Positions 1-11,100 of a DNA stretch of 64,000 bases are shown piece by piece. This DNA comes from Trogon surrucura (taxonomy: Eukaryota; Chordata; Aves; Trogoniformes; Trogonidae), in the NCBI GenBank assembly GCA_020746105.1, contig CM036626.1, forward strand, positions 13,844,001-13,908,000. The letters are read 5' to 3'. Each line of letters starts with the position of its first letter. Position 1 is the first letter of the stretch. A program made the position numbers and the translations under genes. Under the pieces are notes generated by a model. The model had not been told where the DNA came from. It ran no database searches and saw only the letters and a program-made list of their open reading frames with translations.

Positions 1-3000
1 CCAGAAGAGCAGTGGGTGGGAAACAGAGCAGGTTTGCAAGAAGAGTTGGTGGCTGTAGTAAGAAGAATGATCACAGGAGGGACTGCTGGAGCAATTACTT
101 CCCATTCATCAGCCTTTACTTGCAGGACAGCAGCTGACAGAAGACTCATCTTCCCATCCTCCAAAGTGAGATCCCCCTACAGTATGAAGTGACTTAAGGT
201 ACCATTTAATAGAGTGAACTATCACTCTAGATCCTGTTGAAGCCTCTAAATTTTGAAGCGTCAATTTTTGTCAGTCTGATAAAAATCTACTAGAAATACT
301 AACAGATCAAAATCTGTCTCAGAACACTGCTGTGCTCTTAGTTTCCAATCTGACAAACTATGAGTGCTGTGAAGACCTGTAACTTCTGGAGGAAGGGATA
401 TCCAATCCTAACTTATAAATTGGCTCTGTATTGGAGATGGGGAGGGAGAATTAAAGCAAAAGAAATTCCTTCATGTCCAAGAAAGCACAAAAACTTCCAG
501 GACTTCATTAGCCATAACATGGCCAATATCCATCTGCCATGAGATTAAATATCCATTTCTCATAACTGACCCAGAGAAAGAACATTTCAAAACAACGTCA
601 AATACAGATATGCTTAAGTCAGTGGCATAGACACCAACTCCTGAAATACATATTCAGGAATCAGTCAAATAGACTACAAAGGCAGCCATAGGTCAACACA
701 GATTACGTAAATATTTATAACCCAACTCCATTCTGAAAAATATCACCACGTTTAACTGAGTGTTGGATGGATGCCTCTAGCTGGTTTAAAACCTTTTGTC
801 TCTCAGAGAATGGATGAACAACGCTACAGCTCTACCTCCCGTCTCGTAGGTGATTCTGAATTTAATGTATTGTGACATTTGGTTAAGTAAACGGGAGACA
901 AGAAGCAGCAATCACCCGGCGGAAGACGAAACTGGCAGAAACTGCACAAAAATCAACACCCAAAAACTATGAAAAAGCTTGCAACTACAAGACAACCAGT
1001 CTGAAGAACACCGTTTTGATAAGTACTATAGGAAGTGAACATACGCTAACAAAAAAACCTACCTAAGCATAAAGAAAGATGATGTTTTCTAAATGACAAG
1101 TAATTATGATTTTTATCTAGAGCATTCATTATTCATTCATCACAGAACTTGACTGGGAAATCTGATGCAAATGCATAAATCAATTTGGAAGAAACACTAT
1201 CTAAATGCAGACAACAAACATAATGGGATTGTACACACACACAGAGAAACACCTCTGAAAAGTAAAACTATTCCAAGCTCATTCCCTTTTTCATTAACTA
1301 AACAACACTTGCCAGCAGCACTTCTGCACTTTTAAACACTATGGAGAAACAGTCAGACAAATCTACTCCGAGCTTCAGAATGCAAGCGCTGTAGTGGTAT
1401 CTGCATTCAGCTGTTCCAGACATCTCCACCTTCATTCTGTCCCCAAGGGATACAGAAAAAAGTGCCCTGTGACCCCAGAGCTTGTTATAAGACCTTCACA
1501 GGCTCTCCTGCAGTCTGACAAATAGTCTACTTCCCCTAATAGTTCTTATTTATTCCAGCTAGAAAATAAGAACAGTCCAGCACTACCTGCAACAGGTCAA
1601 CAAAGTTCCAGTCAGAAAGAGGACAGGAACTGCTCACGCTGCTCTCTGGAACACACAGCATTACATCACAATCAAGTGAAAACAGAAAAAAATCCAACTG
1701 TCCCTAAAACCTGGAATGCTAACTCACTTAAACTACATCATGGATCTAAACAACGGTTGCCGACACACAACTCTTTCCTGAAATAAAGTTAAACGTCACC
1801 TGTTCTACAGGTACACAGCAACAGGAGTAAATATCTTGCCAAAGGATCCCATTGATCCTGAGGGCACATCCCTCCAGACCTATTCAAATAAATTTTACTG
1901 TTATGGATGGCACCGCAAAGATGAGCAACGACAAAAAAAATACCTCAGAAGCATCGACTTCCAGTGTTCTTATATTAATGCATGTTAGCAGTGAAATACA
2001 CATGGACAGAACATTATGGCAAGTGCATGGTTTTTTAAATACAAGAACCAACACAATTCCTAGTGTGCTCTCTTTTTTCAACAATTCCATCTTAAATCAA
2101 AGTGAAGAACTCCGCAGAAAGGACAAGATCATAGATGGTATCAACTAAACGAACTGTCAGCCTATCAGAGACGAATCCCTGCGAGAGCAACTCTGATTTT
2201 CACTATTTCCTTTGGACTGGTGAACAAATTAAATTTTAAATTGCTCTCCAAGAACTAGCAGAACAGGGAGCAGCTATCTCGCTGTGGTTTTAAATCCACA
2301 GGGGTTTTTAATTTCTTTAATAGATTTTGAAAATCATGGCCTACCACAGATTTCAATCAGAATATCTAAGTAAGGAATGGAATATCAAAATATCATATTC
2401 AGAATCAATAAAACTGATATTAACAAAGCATAAAGCACTTATTCAAAGGATTTCACTTTGACACACATTTACAACCTTATCTATCAGTCACTGCGAACAC
2501 TCCCCACTGAAAATCCATGTACACGTTTCAGCACACAGTGATGCAGAGCACTGCTTTAATATTAAACACTACTTAGTATTCCAATATCACAGCAAAGGCT
2601 TTGTAAGCGTTTTACTCTTCTGAACTTAGATGTGAAAATTTGACAGAAGAGGGAAACCCAGAGAAGTATTCAGACGCAGATACCTACAAGTACTCACGTT
2701 TATGAAATCTCAGACACCTTAATGCTTGAGTTACCTTAGTCAGACACCTCTGACACAACCAAGAAATACAAGTCCCACTGATGTCTAACAGCAAACCTTG
2801 ATAAACACCATAGGGTTCAAGCAGTTCAACTTCACCATTTTGTTCCTTGACATATTTGAGCATTGCACCGATCACAACACTACTACAGGTCATCCACTTA
2901 CTGATTTTGTGTTGCACTCGTGAAACAGATTATGAGGTTCCAAACACACCGACTTCAACAGAGATACACATTTTAAAGTATGAAACCTCTCAGGTGAAAA

Positions 3001-4050
3001 TAAATCTATTTGCAAAATCTGAAAATCAACAATGTGGTTACTTGAGAAACAAGTGCAAAATTCAAACCTTACGCAATTTAAATGGAAAATGAAAGAGACA
3101 CATAACAAAACCAGAAGTCATACCTCCAGAAAAAAAAAAAAAGTCTCACAATTTTAATCCACTTTGTAGAAAAACTGCACACTTAAATTCATATGTGGAC
3201 AAAAGTTAGAATAGGATTAACACATCCATATGTATATAAGCCAGCTCAAGTTCTAATAACTATACTGCTACCTACCTTAAATAATCAAGTTTCATAGTCT
3301 TCCTAAACATGATTTTAAGTATGACCAAGGACACAACGTGGATGAGAAGTCTAACGTAATTATATAACACCATAAGGGAAAATTAAGAAGGCATGAGTTG
3401 GAAGCTAGTTAGATACGTAGCAAGCTGAGTACTACAACTGTGTGTTCTTCCATATTTGTGTGTCAATACAAACAATTTCTTACTTTAAAAAAAAACAACC
3501 AACTCCCTCTCACCACAATTATTCTTTATATGGATTAGATACCACACAGCTGTTTGCCTAAATCTGTTTAGTTTGAAACAAAGCTCATGCTGAAGCATAA
3601 TGAACTGAAATTCGCTAGTGGCAGAAAAAAATGCCACAAAGTAACAAAAACTTCACAACCTAGGCAAAATAAAATCATGTTTTGGTGTCATACACGAGTG
3701 AAACTTTGAGGGAAGTCCTTGTTTATTCAACTTCCCACTTCAGTCCCTAACAGAACTCCAGTTTGGCTGTTACTGCACAACGTGTTCCTAATGTCACCTT
3801 AAATATTTGTTTAAAAGGTCGTCGTTTTCTACCGTCTGAAAACTACTAAGTTATTCAGTTTCCTGAATTTTCTGGTTTTACAAAACAAACCCGGAGCTTT
3901 ATGCTGATGGCCTGCTATAACAATCACCAAAAAAAAAACCAAACCAGGAACAAACTTCTGCTGCCTACTGAGGAAGGTAAAAACAAACAAGAAAAAAAAC
4001 CGCACACACACAAAAATAACAAAAACCAAGGCTCGGTTTCAACACGAATT
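1..4050. other. AT-rich non-coding stretch, probable intron of a minus-strand gene
   Basis: No reading frame here is recognisable. The stretch lies downstream, on the minus strand, of the CpG-island promoter and its splice donor at 4,760, so it is best read as first intron. Two minus-strand frames look slightly exon-like (about 2,690-2,900 and 2,900-3,050), but neither has a convincing pair of splice sites and I recognise neither product. Several A-runs and short AT-rich patches are present. The gene identity cannot be settled from this sequence. Confidence 0.4.
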
Positions 4051-4422
4051 CCTCTTCCCGCGGCTGGCCAGCACACCGGGCACCCCGAGTGCCCCAGCCC
4101 CGGCCGCGCCGCTCCTGACAGCTCGTACAGGGCCTCCCGGGGCAGCGCGTCCCCCGCCCGCCGCCGTGCGCCCGCCGGGAACGGACCGGAGGAACCGCCA
4201 GCGCTGCCCCTTCGAACTGAAGGTTTAAAGGTTAGCGAGGGCCCGGAGGGAGGCGGGGAGGTGGATGGACACGCGCCCCCCGAGCCGTGGAGCCTCCCTT
4301 ACCGAGCAGGCCCGGCGCAGCGGCGCCTCGCAGGCCCCGGCGCGGGCGGAAGAGCCCCGGGGGCGGGGGCGGCCCGGCCGGCGGAGGACCGGGCCGGGCG
4401 GGGCCGGCGCGGCGCAGTCCCG

Positions 4423-4446
4423 CCCCCCCCCCCCCCACCCACCCCC
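4423..4446. repeat. poly-C tract, G-quadruplex potential on the minus strand
   Basis: A run of 14 C (4,423-4,436) is followed by ACCC and ACCCCC. The minus strand therefore carries at least four G-tracts separated by single bases, which fits a G-quadruplex, with an i-motif on the plus strand. It lies about 320 bp inside the presumed first intron of the minus-strand gene. Confidence 0.6.
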
Positions 4447-4759
4447 GGCGGGAGGCTGACAGGCCGCGGGAGGGCGGGGGGGCAAAGCGGCGAAGCGAGG
4501 GGAAGAGAGGCGCAGCGCCCCGCCGGGCCCCGCCGCCCCCCGCGCCTCGCAGGGCGCCCCCTAGCGTGGGGGCGGGGCGCGCAGGCCAAGCCGTTCCCCC
4601 CCCAACTCCTCCCCCGGCGGCTCCCTCACGGCCTGAGGCGACCCCCTGCCCCTGCACCGGCGCGGAGGCCGCCACCGCCAACCGGTCCGGTCCAGCCCTG
4701 GGGAACGCGCGGCGGCGGCGCGGCGCGGCCTCCCTCCGCCGATGCCCGGCGCCCCGTAC

Positions 4760-4900
4760 CTGCCTGATGCCCCGCTGGGTCGCCGCCGCTGTCCCCGGCC
4801 CCTGCGCTCGGCCCCGCACACCCGCGGCGGCCGCGATGGCTCTGGCGGGCACACACTTTCCGCGTCACCACGCCGAGGGTCGCGTCACTGCGCGCAAGGC
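4760..4900 (-). other. likely non-coding first exon of an unidentified minus-strand gene
   Basis: On the minus strand the sequence GGCAG|GTAC at 4,764-4,756 is a strong 5' splice site inside the CpG island. The upstream boundary is not defined by sequence; 4,900 is a rough guess placing the start site below the NRF1 and ZNF143-like elements. Reading frames across the exon are open in several phases, as expected in GC-rich DNA, and none resembles a known N-terminus. It is probably 5' UTR. Confidence 0.45.
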
Positions 4901-4988
4901 GGCGTTGGAGGAGCGGGGAAGGAGGGCAGCCGGCCCGGGCCTCGCGCTCAGCCTGCCGGGAAACGGAGTTCGCGCGAGGCGCGCCCTC

Positions 4989-5000
4989 TGCGCATGCGCC
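4989..5000. promoter_or_regulatory. NRF1-type site
   Basis: TGCGCATGCGCC matches the palindromic NRF1 consensus YGCGCAYGCGCR at all but the last position. It lies in the centre of the CpG island, a usual place for NRF1 in nuclear housekeeping promoters. Confidence 0.6.
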
Positions 5001-5023
5001 TGCCGGGGAAGCGGCGCCGCGGA

Positions 5024-5042
5024 GGACGCCGGGAGTTGTAGT
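5024..5042 (-). promoter_or_regulatory. ZNF143/THAP11-like (SBS) element
   Basis: On the minus strand the sequence begins ACTACAACTCCC, which matches the start of the SBS consensus ACTACAAYTCCCAGMATGC; the last third is degenerate (GGCGTCC). Such elements sit near start sites of housekeeping genes, often with NRF1 sites as here. Confidence 0.55.
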
Positions 5043-5058
5043 TCTCGGGGAGGAACGC

Positions 5059-5067
5059 GCCGCCATT
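5059..5067. promoter_or_regulatory. YY1-like core
   Basis: GCCGCCATT is the reverse complement of AATGGCGGC, close to the YY1 core AANATGGCGGC. Start-site-proximal YY1 sites usually show direction, but its partial match makes this weak evidence. Confidence 0.35.
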
Positions 5068-5160
5068 GCGCCCGCTCAGCGCAGCCCGCAGAGCTGCGGG
5101 TGCGGCAGCTCGCAGGCGAAGGGCGTTTGCCTGGGAGGCAGGCGAGGCTAGTTACTCTGT

Positions 5161-8100
5161 TTTTTTCCAAGCTGGCACCGAGGAGCCACCGAGCAGCAGC
5201 TGCCGGACCCGATACCCGGGTGTCTGCCCCGATAACAGCGTAGCGGCAGGCACGCTGCCATCCCGTCCTCCAGCCCCAGCAGGCACCACCACCCGCTGTG
5301 GCTTTTTCTTCTTTCCTCACCAATTCACTTGTGTATTGTTCACCTGCTTAACGTTACCTCCAGGTCGGCAGCGGGGTGTTTTAGTGAGAGAGCAGCTTGA
5401 GGCGGGCTGAGGTGACGAGCATGCCAGCCTTCACTCCCTCTCCACAGTGCTGTGGTCCCACCTGCAAGACAGGAACATCGTCCGATTTCTTCCCAGTTAA
5501 ATAGGGACCGTTTCTGGCAGTGGGAGCCAAACCCCACAGCGGGGCTAACACCCAGCCTCACCTCTGCTCCAGGCCTTGCCCAACAGCAGGAAGCAGAGCC
5601 TGGGCTGAAGCATTTCTCAGGCTCTCCTGGGCCTCTGGCACAAGCTCCTCTTCCCACACACCCACCCTTCCTCCCGGCTGCACGAGCTCATCCTCTCCCC
5701 AGCCCTTTCCTCTAACAGCCCCCTCAGGAGACGCTGCATTCATGCATGCAATGAGAATCTGTGTGCAGAGAAACCCTTCAGTGCTGCATAGCCCCATTTT
5801 TGTTTGCTTTCCACATGCAAAGTCTTCCGTTCCTCTGCGACTTTTTTCCTTTTCTGTTGGCTCCATGGTGGCAGTAGCCTAGCTCTTCAGGTGGCACTGT
5901 GTGTAGTAAGCTCTTAGTCTGCAATATCCCTTGCCCCTGGCATATTAAGTTACCCACGGATAAGACCTACATACTCTCAGCAAGGTTACTTCAGGGGAAG
6001 GAAGACCTGGAAGTGTACACTTCTCATTCATGCCACTGTGACTGGTTGGAGGATCAAAGGTACCAGACTCACCTGCAGCATTATTATCCAGGGAAATGCA
6101 GCACATCCACAGCTCCACCTTCTCCTCCTGCAAGGCATCTACCTAGCAGCCTTCAGGCCAGACCCAGAGCTAATCAGGAGGAGGCTGCAGAGGTTAGCAC
6201 TCCCATCTCCTCATCACCTAAGTTCAAAGTGCTAATAGCAAAACTGAGGTTTCCAGTTCCTGCCACATCTATGGTGCACTGGAGATAAGGTCACTTCTCA
6301 AAGGAAGTAGGGTTCAGTCCCCAGGCTCGCCAAAGCAGGAGTCTTGGAGCCTGCTGCCTCATTGCAAGAGCCTAGTACATTGTCAGAACAGGACAGCTTG
6401 CAGCTACTCCTGGCAGCTCTGCCGCAGCCTCCTTTACAAGCTGCCTGAAGTGCTGGGGCCTCCAGCTCCTGCATTTCCAGGCCTCGGGAGATATTTGGGA
6501 AGAACTCAGTCTGACACCCTTGATCCCCACAGGGCAGGTGAGAACCCTAATGGCTTACTTGGCAGAACCAAGACGATATGAGCGCTCCTTTAATTTGGCT
6601 TCTCTTTAAAAGCAATGAAACCCCAGCTTGCGCTGCAGTCCTCTAGTAATTGCCCAGGTACTGGAAGAAGCTCTTACCTTAAAAGAATGAGTAAGAGTAA
6701 AATAATGAGTAAATGAGACAGGGTCCTCTCTCTCCGGGACAGACTTCATTCCCAGGTGAGATACTTCCTGTCCCCAGTGTCCACATTAACCTGCTTTTTC
6801 ACGCTGCAACTGTACAAACCCCTGCTCCAGGTAGTGTTTGGACAGGTACAGATTGTGCTACCACACTTACAGTATTTGACTGTGAAGACTACAGGATAAT
6901 ACACCAAGAATCCTGCAGCAGAAATCCCCCTGAGCACTGGATGTAGTGAGCAAGCTTGCACCCTCACACCAACACTTTGCTTTAATAGTGCAACTGAATG
7001 AAAAAAACCCTACAAACAACAAATCAAAACATCATTGTGGATTGCAGAGCAAGAAAAACAAGAGGCCAGCAGTAAGCTTGCACCTCTTGCCCAGTGCGAT
7101 CTTGTGGCTGAGAGGTGGCTGAGAGGCGGCAGAGAGAGAAGCCTGTGGTGTGGAAGGAGGAGAAGGTTATCTCTGCATGTTCACCTTCATGGGCCCCCAG
7201 CCAGAAAGACAACATACTCACACAGGATGGTCAACTAATAGTAATAATGACTTAAGGCTGAATCAAAGCTTGAGCTCCCTTCAACAAAATAACCACTTTT
7301 CCCCATTGCTGTCATGTCCCAGCTCACCTTGCAGGACTGTGGTAAGATCAGAGGAGAGGATAAACCCACTTGCCTGGCCGCTAGTAAGCTGCTAGACTTA
7401 AAGACAATTAATCATGGACTCAGAGGAGGAATAGCACTGGCAAGAGAAATGAGGAAGACACAAATTATGTTTCCAGAGGATGCCTTGAGTACACGTAAGA
7501 GTGGAAGAGTGTGGCTGGGATGCTTCATCTGCTCACAGCTGCTGACAAAGGCAGAGAGACCCAGACCCAGCCTCCAAGCAGCAGCTTCACCTTCCTGCCT
7601 GAACAGACCTTCACCCTGAGAATGAGAAAAAAGTTTGTGACCAGGGAGAGAGAGACTCCTCACCACAGCTGCCCTACAAGGAGAGGAAGGACCCTTTCAG
7701 GAGAGTTAATTGGTTACCTTGACCTCCAACACAGATCTACAGTGATAAAGTTTACTGACATCTTACACTTCACCTTTAAGAAATTTCCCCATCTGCTTGT
7801 GGGAGTCAGTTTGCTCATCACCATGTTTCTACTTGCAGCAGAGGTTGGTAGCTGCTAAGTCAGCTACTGACTTAGCAGCTACCAACCTCTGCTGCATGAC
7901 TCATAGCAGGCGAGTAGTTAACTCCAGTAATAGAGCTCAGCGCCTTCTCAGCACCCATGTATATCACACTGCTGCTGCAACTACAGACAGTATCCAGTCG
8001 CATTCCCTGGCAGCATCTAGGGAAGGGTGCAGTGCCAGGAACTGAACCTTTGGGAGGGTCTGAACCTGCCCCGCTAAGATGCTTGTAAACTGAAGGGTGT

Positions 8101-11100
8101 TTCTTTGCAACTCCCATGCCCCAGGGGACCACAGAAATCAGGCGTGAGGTCAGATGTCTGGGGATCTGCACTTGGGAACAGAGGATGTTTTCTAGGAGCG
8201 TGGTGGAGGTCAATCTGTCTGTACACTAGTTCTGCTGTGATGCACTCCTCTACAGAGCGCTTTCCTTCCTTCCACACCGCCAGTCTCCCTTTAGCACCTG
8301 TGGGTGTCTGGGTGGAATGAGCAGCAGACACAAAACTCTCCCAGCAAGACCTCGGCTCCAGCCCTGGTATCATCTATTCCTCTTCCAGCCTTGATCTGCC
8401 CAGATAGTTCAGAAGTTATTCTATGAAGTGTGATGCAGTACTGTGTCAGCTAATATTTGCAATGATATCGCTCATGCTGTAAGGGCTTTAAACAATGTTT
8501 AGACTCTCCAGCAGCACTTGGTGGCCATGTACAAAATGCTGAATTTTCACATGCTGTGCAAAAATATTGCTTGGTGGATTAGATTATGGCCATGGGTGAT
8601 CTGCAAGCTGGCAGCTAGCACATCAGCAAATCATCTGCTCCCACTTCTTGCCTGTGTCTGAGAGAAGGCAGATACTACAGTAGAAAGACAGGAGAAAAGA
8701 GGTAGTAAGTGGAACAAGCAGGGGAAAACAGTGCAGTGGGATCCTGCCTGCCTGGACAGTCTGAGAAGAGCAGAGGACTGCAGGCATTGCCACAGATTAC
8801 CTGCGATCCATGTGAACGTGGGCAAACGGGGTCAAAATGAGGGCACTCAGAGCCCATGGTAATTGATGTGCGACAAGGGAATAATCCAATCACTAGGTGG
8901 CACACCAGGATCACCACGCTAGACAAGCAGCCTCTTGGGAGGAGAGGAAAGCAGGCAAAATAGTCCACAGCACAAATTAAGAAGCAGTCAGCCAGGACTG
9001 ATGTGCTTACGAAGAGCCATTTGCGTGCATGCACACAGAGCAAAACCATCCAACAACTGAACGGAGAAATAAAATGTAAAAGTGCAGACAAAATTTATTC
9101 ATTCAACCCAATTCTGCCTGTGGTTCTTTGCTATTTCTGGGTGACAGTGGGTAAGGTGGAGGAGACCCACTCATGAATGGAGTGTGAAGAAGCGATGCAC
9201 GGAGGGTGGTAGGCGTGGACATTGCTCCAGGGAAGGCAGTTACCACTTCTTGTGGGAGGTAAGCCTGCTTGTGTGTGTGGAGAGAGCATTTAGGTTTTGC
9301 TTCCAGCAGAAAAGGCCAAGCAAAGTGCAAAGAGAAGTTTCCAGCAGCAGATAAATCTTCTCTGCTTCCCAGATGGAGATGGAGTGAGGGACAGATGCAG
9401 CAGGCTGACATTACCTACTGCAAAAGGAGTTCTGCGGAAAGAGAAAAGAGTGATAGAAGAACAATAGCATGGTTTCTGGGGCAGGCTTTTCTCTGGGCCA
9501 GAGCTAACACAGCAACACAAGCTAAAACCAGCTAAGGTATTTGTGAGGAAGGGCTAGGCAGAGACCCACTTCTTGGCAGAAGCCTAGCTACCATTGTGCA
9601 TTGTTCTGCTACTGTAGGTCAGTAGAAGCTTCAAGGACTGTATCATGGCCAAGTACGTTAACTTTTCTGGACACAGAGGGTCTGCAGTACTTGCCATCAG
9701 GCAGACAGTGCACTTCAGGTTCTCCAGGTGTTTGCATGAATTCAGCAGTGCATACACAGGCTCATCAGCCAGCTCACCCCAGTCCATGGTTTGGCTGAGA
9801 ATTTAGCCCAGACTGAAGAGAGAACCCAGATCTATATCTAGGAACATAGAAGTGCAGAAGAATGTAGTTCATCAGCTCAGATACTAATGAGAACATGAGC
9901 AGGCAAATAGCTTTCTTCCAAACAGGCTAGTGCCAAAACCTTCCATTCAAATGCTCAGTCTGATGCCAAGAGCACATAACTGCCTAGCTGAGCATCTGAA
10001 TGACAGCATATCTGCATTTGCTAGCTAAAAGTCAACAGGAAAGTTAAATAATTCAAAGTGATCACTGTTGCATGAAGTAGAGATTCACGCACTGGCATAA
10101 ACCTCTTGCTTTCCAGTAGCACAGCACCTGAATCCTGACCACGCTGTGGTAATGCTGTCCAGTAGCTAGTACTGGGCAGAGTCTTGCCCAGAGCTTTATG
10201 CTCAGCTTCTCACAGGCATCTAGCAGCTTCAAGCAGATATTCACATCTCTCCTCTCTCCCGAATCACTATAGAGTGGGGTTACTGATGCATCCTGTGATG
10301 TACAGGCCTGTGTACTACCCAGCGGGATGCAGCTCTGACCCAGCAATTGGGAAAGAGCCTTTGGGAGAGTGGGAGTGCACAGGTAAACCACGTAGGAGGA
10401 ATATGCAAGGGAGAACACAAAAAAAGTAGGGGAGAGTAAGTACGCAGAAAGCAGAATTACAGCAATGAGACACGGTTTTCCAACTAGACTAATTTCTCTA
10501 ACTGGAAATGAGTTAAAAGTTCATTTCAGGCACTAGACAAAATCCCTTGTTAGTTTTTGTGGTTTAACGGGGGTTTTTCTTTTTTTTTTTTAATCTGTTT
10601 TGTTACTGTAGGAAGCAGCCACTCATCCAGCAAAGAAAACTCTTCATACAGGAGGAAGCAAGGAAACATTATGCACAGCATGCTGTGAAATGCCTGTGAG
10701 ACACAGGCTGGGAATATAAACAAATTCCTCCTAGTGTTTTGCAGCAACAAGGATCTTAGGGATTACTCGTAACAACAGCAGCTTTAAAAAACAAAGACTA
10801 AACCAAACCATGGAAAAGTATGATTCTAGCTATCCTTCTTAAGAGGAGGGAGGCGTTTGTGGTTTTTTTGTCTTTTTCAGAGACATTGTCAGGCCTTAAG
10901 TGCAGGTTATATATCTCTTCTCCAGACTTCTCTCTACAGGAGTTAATTGGGTCAAATATCTCTGTGTGACAGTTTTGATGTACGGGGAAACAATAAACAA
11001 ATTAGTGAAGATGGAATATAATGGTAGATATGTGCAAACATGTTAATTTTGGATTCATGAGTTGTTTTGTCATGGAGGAATTCCATCAAGGGTCCTAATA

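Larger units (their letters stand above)
4050..5160. promoter_or_regulatory. CpG island promoter, probably firing on the minus strand
   Basis: Dense CpG and very high GC set this block apart from the AT-rich sequence on its left and the ordinary sequence on its right. It contains a minus-strand donor (CAG|GTAC) at 4,760/4,759, an NRF1-type palindrome, a ZNF143-type ACTACAA element on the minus strand, a YY1-like GCCGCCATT and two copies of CGCGTCAC 20 bp apart. This set is typical of housekeeping TATA-less promoters. Divergent transcription to the right is possible, but I see no clear plus-strand first exon. Human synteny (DCAF1 divergent from RAD54L2) makes DCAF1 a candidate for the minus-strand gene; this is inference only. 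Confidence 0.75.

Noticed and set aside
1..178. Minus-strand frame open to the window edge
   Set aside because: Acceptor-like CTGTAG has a poor pyrimidine tract, the product is unrecognised and the frame is truncated by the window.
3901..5243. Long Pro/Arg/Ala-rich open frames on both strands (up to 318 codons)
   Set aside because: They lie wholly in the CpG island, overlap in several frames, have no recognisable domain and reflect lack of stop codons in GC-rich DNA.
8675..9091. 138-codon hydrophobic minus-strand frame, considered as an intronless GPCR fragment because GPR62 is near PARP3 in human
   Set aside because: Too short, no seven-helix pattern or receptor motifs.
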